Part shown: positions 1-9,437 of the stretch, one piece after another
How the letters are laid out: each line of letters opens with the position of its first letter
Position numbering within the stretch: position 1 is the stretch's first letter
NCBI RefSeq assembly: GCF_001954275.1
Contig: NZ_MBEU01000009.1
Location: forward strand, 62,001 to 126,000
Direction of reading: 5' to 3'
Source: Mycobacterium sp. IS-836
GTDB taxonomy: Bacteria; Actinomycetota; Actinomycetes; Mycobacteriales; Mycobacteriaceae
Length of the DNA: 64,000 bases
Notes under the pieces: model-generated
What the model was told of the DNA's origin: nothing
The model's database searches: none
Seen by the model: only the letters and a program-made list of their open reading frames with translations
Made by a program: the position numbers and the translations under genes

Positions 1-280
1 CGCCATCGCGACCGCCGAGCCCACCGCCACACTGTTGTCCAACCGCGACGGGAAGCCGGTCACCTCGGCGGCCGCGGCGATGGACGCGCTGGTCGCCCAG
101 CTGACCCAACCGGTGCGCTGGGACCTGTGCACCGAGACGCTGCGTGAGCACAATGTCACGGCGATCGTGGAGTTCCCGCCCGCGGGCACCCTCACCGGCA
201 TCGCCAAACGCGAACTTCGGGGGGTTCCGGCACGCGCCGTCAAGTCGCCCGCAGACCTGGACGGGTTGACCGACCTCTAA
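1..280 (+). CDS. fabD: Malonyl-CoA:ACP transacylase, C-terminal part
   Basis: Only the C-terminal ~92 residues are present; the gene starts before the window, and the frame is open from base 2. The enzyme moves malonyl groups from CoA to AcpM to feed chain extension in mycolic acid synthesis (FAS-II). The catalytic Ser/His lie outside the window. What is visible is the end of the acyltransferase fold (PTATLLSNRDGKPV, EFPPAGTLTGIAKREL) as in mycobacterial FabD. Identity is supported mainly by the intact acpM-kasA-kasB-accD6 operon that follows 77 bases downstream. Confidence 0.93.
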   Translation, partial: AIATAEPTATLLSNRDGKPVTSAAAAMDALVAQLTQPVRWDLCTETLREHNVTAIVEFPPAGTLTGIAKRELRGVPARAVKSPADLDGLTDL

Positions 281-357
281 CGGCAAATTTGTCCAGTACA
301 ACCAAAAAGCACGTCAGTTCGATTTACACACAACACATTACGAAGGGAAGCAAGGCT

Positions 358-705
358 GTGGCCGTCACTCAGGAAGAAATTATCGCCGGTATTGCGGAGA
401 TCATCGAAGAGGTCACCGGTATCGAGCCCTCCGAGGTCACCCCGGAGAAGTCGTTCGTCGACGACCTGGACATCGACTCGCTGTCGATGGTCGAGATCGC
501 CGTCCAGACCGAGGACAAGTACGGCGTGAAGATCCCCGACGAGGACCTCGCCGGTCTGCGCACCGTCGGTGACGTCGTTGCGTACATCCAGAAGCTCGAG
601 GAAGAGGACCCCGAGGCCGCCGCCGCGCTGCGCGCCAAGATCGAGTCCGAAAACCCCGACGCCGTGGCCAACGTCAAGGCGAGGATGGAAGCGGACACCA
701 AGTGA
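358..705 (+). CDS. acpM: Meromycolate extension acyl carrier protein AcpM
   Basis: 115 aa, the same length as M. tuberculosis AcpM. It carries the growing meromycolate chain on a 4'-phosphopantetheine arm attached to Ser41 in the DIDSL motif. The GTG start at 358 gives MAVTQEE, the family N-terminus, with a GAAGGGAAG ribosome site about 10 bases upstream; a longer reading from 289 would add residues the family lacks. The acidic C-terminal extension after the ACP fold (about residues 85-115) is typical of mycobacterial AcpM. The stop overlaps the kasA start by 4 bases, so translation is probably coupled. Confidence 0.97.
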   Translation: MAVTQEEIIAGIAEIIEEVTGIEPSEVTPEKSFVDDLDIDSLSMVEIAVQTEDKYGVKIPDEDLAGLRTVGDVVAYIQKLEEEDPEAAAALRAKIESENPDAVANVKARMEADTK

Positions 706-1952
706 CCAAGCCTTCCACTGCTAATGGCGGTTACCCCAGCGTTGTGGTAACCGCCGTCACGGCGACGACAGCAATCGCGCCGGACATCGAGAGCACGTGG
801 AAGGGTTTGTTGGCCGGCGAAAGCGGCATCCACGTACTCGAAGACGAGTTCGTCACCAAGTGGGACCTGCCCGTCAAGATCGGCGGGCACCTCAAGGAGC
901 CCGTCGACAACCACATGGGCAGGCTGGACCTGCGGCGCATGTCCTACGTCCAGCGCTTGGCGAAACTGCTGAGCGGTCAGTTGTGGGAGACCGCGGGCAC
1001 CCCCGAGGTCGATCCCGACCGGTTCTCGGTCGTGGTCGGCACCGGTCTGGGTGGCGCCGAGCGGATCGTCGAGAGCTATGACCTGATGAACGAGGGCGGC
1101 CCCCGCAAGGTGTCGCCGCTCGCCGTTCAGATGATCATGCCCAACGGCGCCGCGGCCGTGGTTGGTCTGCAGCTCGGCGCCCGTGCCGGGGTGATAACTC
1201 CGGTGTCGGCCTGCTCGTCGGGCTCGGAGGCAATCGCCCACGCGTGGCGTCAGATCGTCATGGGTGACGCGGATATCGCCGTGTGCGGCGGAGTCGAAGG
1301 TCCCATCGAGGCGCTGCCCATCGCGGCGTTCTCGATGATGCGGGCCATGTCGACCCGCAACGACGAGCCCGAGCGTGCGTCGCGGCCGTTCGACAAGGAC
1401 CGCGACGGCTTCGTGTTCGGCGAGGCCGGGGCGCTGATGATCATCGAGACCGAGGAGCACGCCAAGGCCCGCGGCGCCAAGCCGTTGGCCCGGTTGCTCG
1501 GTGCCGGCATCACCTCGGACGCCTTCCACATGGTGGCGCCCGCGGCGGACGGCGTGCGCGCCGGCCGGGCGATGACGCGGGCGATGGAGCTGGCGGGCTT
1601 GTCCCCCAAGGACGTCGACCACGTCAACGCCCACGGGACCGCAACGCCGATCGGCGACACGGCCGAGGCCAACGCGCTTCGGGTCGCCGGCTGCGAAAAG
1701 GCCGCGGTGTATGCGCCGAAATCGGCGCTGGGGCACTCAATCGGCGCAGTCGGGGCGCTCGAGTCGGTGCTCACGGTGCTGACCCTGAGGGACGGGGTCA
1801 TCCCACCCACCCTCAACTACGAAACCCCCGATCCCGAAATCGATCTGGACATCGTCGCGGGCGAACCGCGCTACGGCGAGTACCAGTACGCGATCAACAA
1901 CTCGTTCGGGTTCGGAGGGCACAACGTCGCGCTCGCGTTCGGGCGTTACTAA
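702..1952 (+). CDS. kasA: 3-oxoacyl-[ACP] synthase KasA
   Basis: 416 aa, full length. This FAS-II condensing enzyme extends AcpM-bound acyl chains with malonyl-AcpM. The catalytic triad is in place: Cys171 (VSACSSG), His311 (NAHGTATP) and His345 (KSALGHSIG), the same numbers as in M. tuberculosis KasA. The GTG start overlaps the acpM stop (GTGA). It belongs to the fabD-acpM-kasA-kasB-accD6 operon and should act as a cytosolic dimer. The family is the target of thiolactomycin. Nothing in the sequence looks unusual. Confidence 0.98.
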   Translation: MTKPSTANGGYPSVVVTAVTATTAIAPDIESTWKGLLAGESGIHVLEDEFVTKWDLPVKIGGHLKEPVDNHMGRLDLRRMSYVQRLAKLLSGQLWETAGTPEVDPDRFSVVVGTGLGGAERIVESYDLMNEGGPRKVSPLAVQMIMPNGAAAVVGLQLGARAGVITPVSACSSGSEAIAHAWRQIVMGDADIAVCGGVEGPIEALPIAAFSMMRAMSTRNDEPERASRPFDKDRDGFVFGEAGALMIIETEEHAKARGAKPLARLLGAGITSDAFHMVAPAADGVRAGRAMTRAMELAGLSPKDVDHVNAHGTATPIGDTAEANALRVAGCEKAAVYAPKSALGHSIGAVGALESVLTVLTLRDGVIPPTLNYETPDPEIDLDIVAGEPRYGEYQYAINNSFGFGGHNVALAFGRY

Positions 1953-1979
1953 AGCACGGAAGGAACGTTCGCCACACCC

Positions 1980-3233
1980 ATGACAGAGCTGGTTACGGGG
2001 AAAGCTTTCCCCAATGTGGTCGTCACCGGCATTGCCATGACGACTGCCTTGGCACCCGACGCGGAAACCACCTGGAAGTTGCTCCTGGACAGCCAAAGTG
2101 GGATCCGTCTCCTCGAGGACCCCTTCGTCGAGGAGTTCGACCTGCCGGTCCGTATCGGCGGGCATCTCGTGGAGGAGTTCGACAGCCAGCTGACTCGCAT
2201 CGAGCTGCGCCGGACGGGCTACCTGCAAAGGATGTCCACGGTCTTGGGCCGCAGGGTGTGGGAGAACGCCGGTTCACCCGAAGTCGACACCAACCGGTTG
2301 GCCGTTTCCATCGGCACGGGCCTCGGCTCGTCGGAGGAAATGGTCTTCAGTTACGACGACATGCGGGCCCGCGGAATGAAGGCGGTCTCTCCGTTAGGCG
2401 TGCAGAAGTACATGCCCAACGGGGCGGCCGCGGCGGTCGGGCTGGAACGGCACGCCAAAGCCGGTGTGATGACACCGGTTTCGGCGTGTGCGTCCGGTTG
2501 CGAGGGCATCGCGCGGGCGTGGCAGCAGATCGTGCTTGGTGAGGCGGACATCGCGATCTGCGGTGGCGTGGAGACGCGGATCGAGGCGGTGCCGATCGCG
2601 GCGTTCGCGGCGATGCGCATCGTGATGTCGACCAAGAACGACGACCCCGCCGGTGCATGTCGCCCGTTCGACCGGGACCGCGACGGTTTCGTGTTCGGCG
2701 AAGCCGGCGCTCTGATGGTGATCGAGACCGAGGAGCACGCGAAAGCCCGCGGCGCCAACATCCTGGCCCGGATCATGGGTGCCAGCGTCACCTCGGACGG
2801 CTTCCACATGGTCGCGCCGGACCCCAACGGTGAACGTGCCGGCCATGCGATGACGCGGGCGATCCAGCTCGCGGGCCTCACTCCCGGCGACATCGACCAC
2901 GTCAACGCCCACGCCACCGGCACCCAGGTCGGCGACCTGGCCGAAAGCAAGGCCATCAACAACGCCCTGGGCAGCAACAAGCCGGCGGTATACGCCCCCA
3001 AGTCCGCCCTCGGCCACTCGGTCGGTGCGGTCGGCGCCGTGGAGTCGATCTTGACCGTGCTCGCGTTGCGGGATCAGCTGGTCCCACCGACACTGAATCT
3101 CGAAAACCTCGATCCAGAGATCGATTTGGACGTGGTGGCGGGTAAGCCGCGGCACGGTGATTACCGGTACGCGATCAACAACTCGTTCGGATTCGGCGGT
3201 CACAACGTGGCGATCGCCTTTGGGCGGTACTAA
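1980..3233 (+). CDS. kasB: 3-oxoacyl-[ACP] synthase KasB
   Basis: 417 aa, a close paralogue of KasA that performs late elongation to full-length meromycolates. Triad residues are Cys170 (VSACASG), His311 (NAHATGT) and His346 (KSALGHSVG). The ATG at 1980 has a GGAAGGA ribosome site about 15 bases upstream. M. tuberculosis KasB is sometimes annotated about 20 residues longer from an upstream start, but here the upstream codons run into the short gap after the kasA stop. The two condensing enzymes probably arose by tandem duplication. Confidence 0.97.
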   Translation: MTELVTGKAFPNVVVTGIAMTTALAPDAETTWKLLLDSQSGIRLLEDPFVEEFDLPVRIGGHLVEEFDSQLTRIELRRTGYLQRMSTVLGRRVWENAGSPEVDTNRLAVSIGTGLGSSEEMVFSYDDMRARGMKAVSPLGVQKYMPNGAAAAVGLERHAKAGVMTPVSACASGCEGIARAWQQIVLGEADIAICGGVETRIEAVPIAAFAAMRIVMSTKNDDPAGACRPFDRDRDGFVFGEAGALMVIETEEHAKARGANILARIMGASVTSDGFHMVAPDPNGERAGHAMTRAIQLAGLTPGDIDHVNAHATGTQVGDLAESKAINNALGSNKPAVYAPKSALGHSVGAVGAVESILTVLALRDQLVPPTLNLENLDPEIDLDVVAGKPRHGDYRYAINNSFGFGGHNVAIAFGRY

Positions 3234-3281
3234 ACCCTGACGCCATCAAGCCCGAGCAACACCGGAAACAGGAGACCTGCA

Positions 3282-4703
3282 ATGACACTCATGGCCCCCG
3301 AGGCGGTCGGCGAATCGCTCGACCCCCGAGATCCGTTGTTGCGTCTGAGCAATTTCTTCGACGACGGCAGCATCCAACTGCTGCACGTGCGTGACCGCTC
3401 GGGCGTGCTTTCCGCCGCGGGCACCGTGAACGGTGTGCGCACCATCGCGTTCTGCACGGACGGAACCGTGATGGGCGGGGCTATGGGCATCGAGGGTTGC
3501 ACGCACATCGTCAACGCCTACGACACCGCCATCGAGGAGCAGAGCCCGATCGTGGGTATCTGGCATTCCGGCGGTGCCCGGCTGGCGGAAGGCGTCAAGG
3601 CGCTGCACGCGGTTGGCCTGGTGTTCGAGGCCATGATCCGGGCGTCCGGCTATGTCCCGCAGATCTCGGTGGTCGTCGGCTTCGCCGCCGGCGGCGCCGC
3701 CTACGGGCCGGCCTTGACCGACGTCGTGGTGATGGCGCCGGAGAGCCGGGTCTTCGTTACCGGGCCCGACGTGGTGCGCAGTGTCACCGGCGAGGATGTC
3801 GACATGGCCGCGCTGGGTGGCCCGGAGACCCACCACAAGAAGTCCGGGGTGTGCCACATTGTCGCCGACGACGAGCTCGACGCCTACGAGCGCGGTCGCC
3901 GGTTGGTCGGATTGTTCTGCCAGCAAGGGCATTTCGACCGCACCAAGGCCGAGGCCGGCGACACTGACATTCACGCGCTGCTGCCCGAGTCGTCCCGGCG
4001 TGCCTACGATGTGCGCCCGATCGTGACCGCGATCCTCGACGACGAGACACCGTTCGACGAGTTCCAGGCCAACTGGGCACCGTCCATGGTGATCGGGTTG
4101 GGCCGTTTGTCCGGCCGCACGGTCGGCGTGCTGGCCAACAACCCGCTGCGTCTGGGCGGCTGCCTGAACTCCGAAAGCGCCGAGAAGGCGGCACGTTTCG
4201 TGCGCCTGTGCGACGCCTTCGGCATTCCGCTGATCGTGGTCGTCGACGTCCCCGGTTATCTGCCCGGCGTCGACCAGGAGTGGGGCGGCGTGGTTCGCCG
4301 CGGCGCCAAGTTGCTGCACGCGTTCGGTGAGTGCACGGTTCCGCGGGTCACGCTGGTCACCCGAAAGACCTACGGCGGGGCCTACATTGCGATGAACTCT
4401 CGGTCGCTGAACGCCACCAAGGTGTACGCCTGGCCTGACGCCGAGGTCGCCGTGATGGGCGCCAAGGCCGCCGTCGGCATCTTGCACAAGAAGAAGCTGG
4501 CCGCCGCGGCCGACCACGAGCGCGAAGCGCTGCACGACGAGCTGGCCGCCGAGCACGAGCGCATCGCCGGCGGTGTGGACAGCGCCATCGAGATCGGCGT
4601 GGTCGACGAGAAGATCGACCCGTCGCACACCCGCAGCAAGCTCACCGAGGCGCTGGCCCAGGCGCCGGCACGCCGCGGCCGCCACAAGAACATCCCGCTG
4701 TAA
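3282..4703 (+). CDS. accD6: Acyl-CoA carboxylase carboxyltransferase beta subunit AccD6
   Basis: 473 aa. This is the carboxyltransferase subunit that, with biotinylated AccA3, makes malonyl-CoA for fatty and mycolic acid synthesis. Both crotonase-like halves are visible: N-terminal GGARLAEG and GFAAGGAAYGPALTD, C-terminal VVDVPGYLPGV and RKTYGGAYIAMNSR, which line the CoA and biotin pockets. An AGGAGA ribosome site precedes the ATG at 3282. It is the last gene of the FAS-II operon and converges on the PPE gene downstream, with 29 bases between the stops. Confidence 0.96.
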   Translation: MTLMAPEAVGESLDPRDPLLRLSNFFDDGSIQLLHVRDRSGVLSAAGTVNGVRTIAFCTDGTVMGGAMGIEGCTHIVNAYDTAIEEQSPIVGIWHSGGARLAEGVKALHAVGLVFEAMIRASGYVPQISVVVGFAAGGAAYGPALTDVVVMAPESRVFVTGPDVVRSVTGEDVDMAALGGPETHHKKSGVCHIVADDELDAYERGRRLVGLFCQQGHFDRTKAEAGDTDIHALLPESSRRAYDVRPIVTAILDDETPFDEFQANWAPSMVIGLGRLSGRTVGVLANNPLRLGGCLNSESAEKAARFVRLCDAFGIPLIVVVDVPGYLPGVDQEWGGVVRRGAKLLHAFGECTVPRVTLVTRKTYGGAYIAMNSRSLNATKVYAWPDAEVAVMGAKAAVGILHKKKLAAAADHEREALHDELAAEHERIAGGVDSAIEIGVVDEKIDPSHTRSKLTEALAQAPARRGRHKNIPL

Positions 4704-4722
4704 TCACCTTCTAACCGCGAGC

Positions 4723-4734
4723 AGACCCGGGTCT
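4723..4734. terminator. Short palindrome between convergent genes
   Basis: AGACCCGGGTCT is a perfect 12-base palindrome in the short gap between the convergent accD6 and PPE stop codons, overlapping the last bases of the PPE gene. It might add to bidirectional termination, but there is no loop and no T-run, so this is only a weak candidate. Confidence 0.2.
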
Positions 4735-6019
4735 ATCCGGCCGACGGTGAACGCGGAATCATGGAGGCGCGGAACCCAACTCGGTGAACCGCCCCATCGA
4801 ACTCGCGTCCGATCATTCCGCCCAACGGAAGCTTGGAGATCGTCGTACCGCTAGCCGTCGTCGGGATCGCGGCTGACCCTACCGGCAGACCGTCGGCGTT
4901 GAGTACGGGCGTCGGCGACGACAGTGCGTCGGTCCAACTCGCCGGCACCGACAGGGTCCCCAGCGACGTCGCTTGACCCAGGCTCGCAGACGCTGTCGCC
5001 CCGCTGACGGGACCCAGCGGCACTGCGCTCCCTATGCCGCCCAAGCCGCCCAAGCCCCCCGCCTGGCTCAGCTCGTCGGCACCCGTGAAGTCGAGACCCA
5101 CGCCAAGCAAGTCCAGACCCACACCACCGCCGTCCAAACCGACCAGACCGACCGCGTCCATGCCCAGACCCGCAGTATCCTCAACCAGACCCAGTTGGCC
5201 GCCGCTCAGACCGGTCAAGGCCGTCGCAGCGCCTTCAAGAGCACTGGCACTTTTACCGATGCCCTTCAACGCCCCCTTTCCTGATACGCCAGTGAGTCCG
5301 GAAAGCGCAGTAATTGGGGCCGAGGCCGCCGAGGTGACTCCCGACGTGGCAACGGCCCCCACGGCAGACGGGCCCGGGGTCGCCAGCCCCTGCAAAGCCT
5401 GGGGGACCGCCGACATCAGTTGCAGCGATGTCGCCTGTGCCTGACCCCCTGCGGTTTGCGTGACCGCGCCGGCTTGCGCGCCGAATCCGCCGGGATTGGT
5501 CGTCGGCGGCGGCGGCGTGAAGGTGGTAAGCGCTGACGCCGCAGCCGAACTGGCCGCATAGTTGTACATCACCAAAGCATCCTGAGCCCACATCTCGGCG
5601 TACTCCGCCTCGGTGGCCATGATCGCTGGCGTGTTCTGGCCCAGAACGTTGGTTGCGCTCAAGGTCGCCAGCTGAATCCGGTTGGCCACGACCATCGGTG
5701 GCGGCACCGTCATCACAAAGGCGGTTTCGTATGCCGCCGCCGCGACGGTGGCCTGGCGTGCCGCTTCCTCACATCGCGCAGCCGCGGCCCTCATCCACAT
5801 CAGGTAGGGCGTGATCGCGACCACCATCGACATCGATGACGGGCCCGCCCACGATTCGCCCGTCAAGCCCGCGATCACCGACTGATATCCGCTTGCGGCG
5901 CTGTGCAATTCGGCGGCAAGCTCCTGCCATCCTGCCGAGGCGATCAGCATCGACGCCGCCCCCGGACCCGTATAGATCCGACTGGAGTTGACCTCCGGTG
6001 GCAATGCCCCAAAATCCAT
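4733..6019 (-). CDS. PPE family protein, PPE-SVP subfamily
   Basis: 428 aa. It starts with the PPE signature [12 protein letters not shown] and continues with the ~180-residue alpha-helical PPE domain, including the WxG-like helical hairpin. The variable C-terminal part is Gly/Ser/Thr-rich and holds the SVP motif with following Trp (LSVPASW) near residue 365. PPE proteins pair with PE proteins and leave by type VII secretion; no PE partner is in this window. The ATG at 6019 is preferred over the adjacent GTG at 6022 because AAGGAGA lies 4 bases before it and the family begins MDFG. No such gene sits after accD6 in M. tuberculosis, so this is a lineage-specific insertion or expansion. Confidence 0.92.
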   Translation of the reverse strand: MDFGALPPEVNSSRIYTGPGAASMLIASAGWQELAAELHSAASGYQSVIAGLTGESWAGPSSMSMVVAITPYLMWMRAAAARCEEAARQATVAAAAYETAFVMTVPPPMVVANRIQLATLSATNVLGQNTPAIMATEAEYAEMWAQDALVMYNYAASSAAASALTTFTPPPPTTNPGGFGAQAGAVTQTAGGQAQATSLQLMSAVPQALQGLATPGPSAVGAVATSGVTSAASAPITALSGLTGVSGKGALKGIGKSASALEGAATALTGLSGGQLGLVEDTAGLGMDAVGLVGLDGGGVGLDLLGVGLDFTGADELSQAGGLGGLGGIGSAVPLGPVSGATASASLGQATSLGTLSVPASWTDALSSPTPVLNADGLPVGSAAIPTTASGTTISKLPLGGMIGREFDGAVHRVGFRASMIPRSPSAG

Positions 6020-6115
6020 CACGTCTCCTTCACCTGGTCGACTTTGCTTCCCTGGCAGATGACGCCGGCCTACGCGACACCGTGTCGGCGCGGCCGCTTG
6101 CCATCGGCCAAATCG

Positions 6116-7015
6116 CTAGCGCAGTGCCCTGGAAGTCGGGGCCGACCGGGCTTGTGGTCGACCCGCTGGCCAAGCCTGCGGGACCGACAATGTCCCGACC
6201 GACGTCCCGCGGCCGACGCCGATAGTGGCGGCCCGACGGTTTCCATAGACCGCCTTCGTTGCACCCACCATGGCCACAGCGATGGGTACGCTAGCGCCCC
6301 TGGCGAACCCCAATCTCAGAGAACTGAGCTTCGACAGCGACGGAGCGATGGACAACAGAGCCCTGTCGAATCGCGTGGACAATGCAGTGGACAGGAATTT
6401 CAGCGCTTGGGGCAGCGTCGAAATCAGTTCAGCACCAGTCGATATGACCTCATGGTCAATCAAGGCCTGGTCCGCCGACGCCTCGCTCGGGGCAGGTCCC
6501 TCGACGGTCGGCGAGCTGAACGGCCTCATGATCGAGGCAGCTGCTGAGTCATCGGCGTAGGCATACATTGCGGCAGCGGCCTGGACCCACATCCTTTCGT
6601 AGTCGGCCTCGGCCGCTGCAATCGCCGGGGTGGCCTGACCCAGGAAGTTCTTTGCGGCCAACGACATTCGCGATGCTCGGTTAGCGATGACCAGCTGCGG
6701 GGGAACCGTCGCCGCGAACGCCGATTCATACGCGTCGGCGGCAGCCCGGGCCTGGGTGGCAGTGTGCTCGGCCGCCGCGGCGGTGGACTTCAGCCACCCG
6801 ACGTACGATGCTGCGGTTCGGCTGATTTCCGTTGCCGCTGCGCCTTGTCGCCCGTCAGCCAGCGGCGAGATCGCTGCGTGGTAGTTCGTCGCCGCGTCGT
6901 ACAGCTCGGCGGCCAGCTTGTCCCAGGCCGTGGCGGCGGCCAGCATCGAGCTTGCCCCGGGACCGGAATACAACCGGGCGGAGTTGATTTCCGGCGGTAA
7001 TTTCCCAAAATCCAC
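6116..7015 (-). CDS. Short PPE family protein, PPE-SVP subfamily
   Basis: 299 aa. It begins MDFGKLPPEINSARL, carries a complete PPE helical domain (to about residue 175), then a short linker and the SVP motif (TLSVPQAW) near residue 277, only about 20 residues before the stop. PPE-SVP proteins are usually around 390 aa with a longer tail after the SVP motif, so both the middle and the tail are shortened. It lies upstream of, and on the same strand as, the other PPE gene (96 bases apart), suggesting tandem duplication with independent decay. The PPE domain looks intact, so it is called a gene rather than a pseudogene. Neither PPE has an adjacent PE partner. Confidence 0.88.
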   Translation of the reverse strand: MDFGKLPPEINSARLYSGPGASSMLAAATAWDKLAAELYDAATNYHAAISPLADGRQGAAATEISRTAASYVGWLKSTAAAAEHTATQARAAADAYESAFAATVPPQLVIANRASRMSLAAKNFLGQATPAIAAAEADYERMWVQAAAAMYAYADDSAAASIMRPFSSPTVEGPAPSEASADQALIDHEVISTGAELISTLPQALKFLSTALSTRFDRALLSIAPSLSKLSSLRLGFARGASVPIAVAMVGATKAVYGNRRAATIGVGRGTSVGTLSVPQAWPAGRPQARSAPTSRALR

Positions 7016-7288
7016 CGCTATTCCTTTTCGCTACCCGCGCGGCAGGCGGCTTCGAATTCGGTTGAGCCAATAGAAGACATGAATCGTTCCTCAAAGGGCT
7101 AGGTGTATGCGAAATGGACCAATGTCGGCCCTAGCTTCACTGCGCAAGCGAATGATTCCGCAGCGGCGATTGATACCACGGTGTGACCGTTTTCCGTAGC
7201 GCAGTACGACCGAGGCGCCCACTACTACGGGCTACTGTTCGCCGCCTCTAAAGGGCATGGCGAAGGAGAATAACTTGGCGCGAGCCGA

Positions 7289-7732
7289 TCAGCGGCGGGC
7301 GACGCAGAGCTGAGTCAAAAGATCTTGGCCGGTAAGGACAACCGCAGGCGCGCGCGAGCGAACATTGGCGCGAGGCTCGGTGTCGACCACCCGCGCTACC
7401 GGCGACGGCGACCAAGACCAGCGGGATTCGCACACCGACAACGTCGTTGCCCGATCGCGCCTTAATCCTGCGCCTTTGACCGCCTTGTCTGCCGACGGAG
7501 AGCCCAGGTCGAGTTGCCGCACCGATGTGGAGGCGTCCTGGAGATGCGCCGGACCGGCAGCCGGGATGACCGCGAACGTCGGCGCAGCCGACTGCGTTGA
7601 GTCGGTTGCGATGTCGATCTGCAAAGCCCGGAACCCCAGGCCAGCACTGAGTAGAGACAACACAGCAACGATGGCGATAACCGACTGTCGTCGTGACCAT
7701 CGTGAAGGTTTATCTGCACCCCGGAAACTCAC
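7289..7732 (-). CDS. Small membrane-anchored or exported protein of unknown function
   Basis: From a GTG at 7732 the frame encodes 147 aa: a short basic N-terminus, one hydrophobic segment (about residues 16-38, IAIVAVLSLLSAGLG), then an Ala/Ser/Thr-rich region expected outside the membrane. No domain is recognised. There is no clear ribosome site and a longer open frame continues upstream, so the start is a guess based on placing the hydrophobic segment near the N-terminus. Its reality rests on the signal-like segment and on the lack of any better gene between the PPE gene and the monooxygenase. The last ~45 residues, rich in Arg, look less protein-like; a frameshift there is possible. Confidence 0.38.
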   Translation of the reverse strand: MSFRGADKPSRWSRRQSVIAIVAVLSLLSAGLGFRALQIDIATDSTQSAAPTFAVIPAAGPAHLQDASTSVRQLDLGSPSADKAVKGAGLRRDRATTLSVCESRWSWSPSPVARVVDTEPRANVRSRAPAVVLTGQDLLTQLCVARR

Positions 7733-7796
7733 AGTGGTACAACTGTAGCAGCGTGGATTGCATACCGCGTCAGCGCGCAAGAATTGCGCATCCCAG

Positions 7797-9365
7797 CTAA
7801 CACAGAATCGCCGAAAGCACCTGGACCAGTTCTCTTTCAGGATCCGCGGGGAGTTCGTCGACACGCCAGCCGACGAAATCGTCAGGGCGGACCAAAAGTG
7901 CCCCGTCGGGCGCGAGTCCGGTGGTCGACGCCCATTCTTCGTTGTCGATGCAACGGACAGTGACCGGAATATCAAGCGCGGCAGTCGCGGAAGCCGCAGC
8001 GGCACACCATCGCTCGTCGCCGGTGAGCACGGTGAATCCCGGGCCGAGGAGATCAAGGGTCGAAACCCCGTCCCGCACCCACACGTGCGGAACTCGGGTT
8101 CCGGGCTGGCCGCGCAACTCGTCCACGAATGACACGGCCTCCGGATCCGCGGGCGGGGTCTCGCCGGAAACGACTGCCGCCGAGTGGTATTGGTAGCCGA
8201 TCAACAACGCGAACATCGGCGCCTCTTCGTCCGGCGGGAGCTGCGGCCGGTTGTCGTCCAGCCTGAGGAGCGCAAGCGTGGGGCCGCTGAGCGACTGGCG
8301 CGCGTTGAACCGGCCGACCGGGTGCCGCTCGGCGTGGTAGGTACTCAGCAGTGCGGGTTGCGCCTGGCCGTTCAACACCGCGGCGAGCTTCCAGGCCAGA
8401 TTTTCCGCGCTCTGGATCGCGGTGTTGGCGCCGCCGGCCTTGAACGGCGGCATGGTGTGGGCGGCATCGCCCACGAGAAAGACTCGGCCGCATTGGAATT
8501 GGTCGGCCACCCGCTCGTAGGGTTGCCAGGCTGCCACCTCGATGACCTCAAGATCGGTCGGCTCGCCGATGGCCTGCGTAAGTAGCTCGGCGCAACGCTC
8601 CTCGGTGAATTGCTCCGCCGATTCGCCCTCGCCCGGTAGGTACGTGGTGATGAACATGCCGAGGTCGCCGTCGACCACTAGAAAGATCCCGTCGACATCG
8701 TCGTTCTTGACCTGCACGCCGTCCCCGTCTGCCAACTCGGGGACGAACTTCCGCCAGGGCGCCTTGAAGTAGACGAAGATGACGAAAATTGGTACGGCGC
8801 CGTATCCGGAGGTGGTCACACCCAGCGAGTCGCGGATTGGGCTGTGCACACCGTCGGCGGCAACGAGATAGTCGGCGCGCACGGTCTGGGTCTCTCCGGA
8901 ATCCCGGTCGCGCACAACCGCCGTCACGCCGGCGTCGTCCTGTTCAAACGACGACAGCTCCGTCGCGTAGCGGACCTCGCTACCCCGTCGGCGCGTTTCT
9001 GCGAGCAGCATCGGCTCCAGCTTGCTTTGCGGGCAATACTGCGCGGGCGGCTCGGGGCTCAGGCCACTGAAGGGCCCGAAGATGGCGTCCATGTCGATGG
9101 CACGCTCTTTGTGCGCACTGTTCAGCGTCGGTTTGGTGACCATGTCGGAAACGCCACCGGCGACCGCGTGGACCTCGTCGCTCAAGCCGAGACCCCGCAG
9201 GATCTCCAGGCTGCGGAAGCTCAGATTGCGGGCCTTCGGATAGATGAAGACCTCGCGTCGCCTTTCGACCAGCAGCGAATGAACTCCGTCGCGGGCGAGC
9301 AACGCAGAAGTGGCCAGTCCGCCGACACCGGCGCCGACGATCAGCACGGGAACACGGACATTCAT
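7797..9365 (-). CDS. FAD-dependent aromatic monooxygenase (PheA/TfdB type)
   Basis: 522 aa, group A flavoprotein hydroxylase. The FAD-binding Rossmann motif GAGVGGL is at residues 11-17, the DG motif (AADGVHSPIRDSLG) near 170, and the GD motif (GDAAHTMPPFKAGGANTA) near 300. A thioredoxin-like C-terminal region (about 400-522) follows. Such enzymes use NAD(P)H and O2 to hydroxylate aromatic rings; the same fold includes drug-inactivating rifampicin monooxygenase, but the substrate cannot be told here. It is transcribed divergently from the Asp/Ser-tail protein, and the 72-base gap holds a long imperfect palindrome. Not present at this locus in M. tuberculosis. Confidence 0.9.
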   Translation of the reverse strand: MNVRVPVLIVGAGVGGLATSALLARDGVHSLLVERRREVFIYPKARNLSFRSLEILRGLGLSDEVHAVAGGVSDMVTKPTLNSAHKERAIDMDAIFGPFSGLSPEPPAQYCPQSKLEPMLLAETRRRGSEVRYATELSSFEQDDAGVTAVVRDRDSGETQTVRADYLVAADGVHSPIRDSLGVTTSGYGAVPIFVIFVYFKAPWRKFVPELADGDGVQVKNDDVDGIFLVVDGDLGMFITTYLPGEGESAEQFTEERCAELLTQAIGEPTDLEVIEVAAWQPYERVADQFQCGRVFLVGDAAHTMPPFKAGGANTAIQSAENLAWKLAAVLNGQAQPALLSTYHAERHPVGRFNARQSLSGPTLALLRLDDNRPQLPPDEEAPMFALLIGYQYHSAAVVSGETPPADPEAVSFVDELRGQPGTRVPHVWVRDGVSTLDLLGPGFTVLTGDERWCAAAASATAALDIPVTVRCIDNEEWASTTGLAPDGALLVRPDDFVGWRVDELPADPERELVQVLSAILC

Positions 9366-9403
9366 CAGGCCTCACCCCCAAGTACCGCTCTTGATGCAAA
9401 TTA

Positions 9404-9435
9404 TGACAGTCACTACCATTCAATAGTAGATGTCA
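9404..9435. promoter_or_regulatory. Imperfect palindromic operator candidate in a divergent promoter
   Basis: The outer arms TGACA (9404-9408) and TGTCA (9431-9435) and the inner arms ACTA (9412-9415) and TAGT (9424-9427) are symmetric around an 8-base centre, so 9 of 12 arm positions match. It sits between the divergent monooxygenase and Asp/Ser-tail genes and ends 2 bases before the latter's ATG, so a bound repressor would cover both promoters. No regulator gene is adjacent. Confidence 0.45.
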
Positions 9436-9437
9436 GA

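Noticed and set aside
369..1736. Long antisense frame opposite acpM and kasA
   Set aside because: It is the reverse-strand shadow of GC-rich coding DNA; composition is Arg/His/Gly/Pro-biased, with no domain, and the plus-strand genes are certain.
7733..8056. Upstream extension of the small exported-protein frame
   Set aside because: It overlaps the monooxygenase gene and reads as a Ser/Arg-rich shadow; the hydrophobic signal segment favours a start at 7732.
8844..9437. Plus-strand frame leading into the Ser-Asp protein
   Set aside because: It is antisense to the monooxygenase; the real protein starts at 9438.
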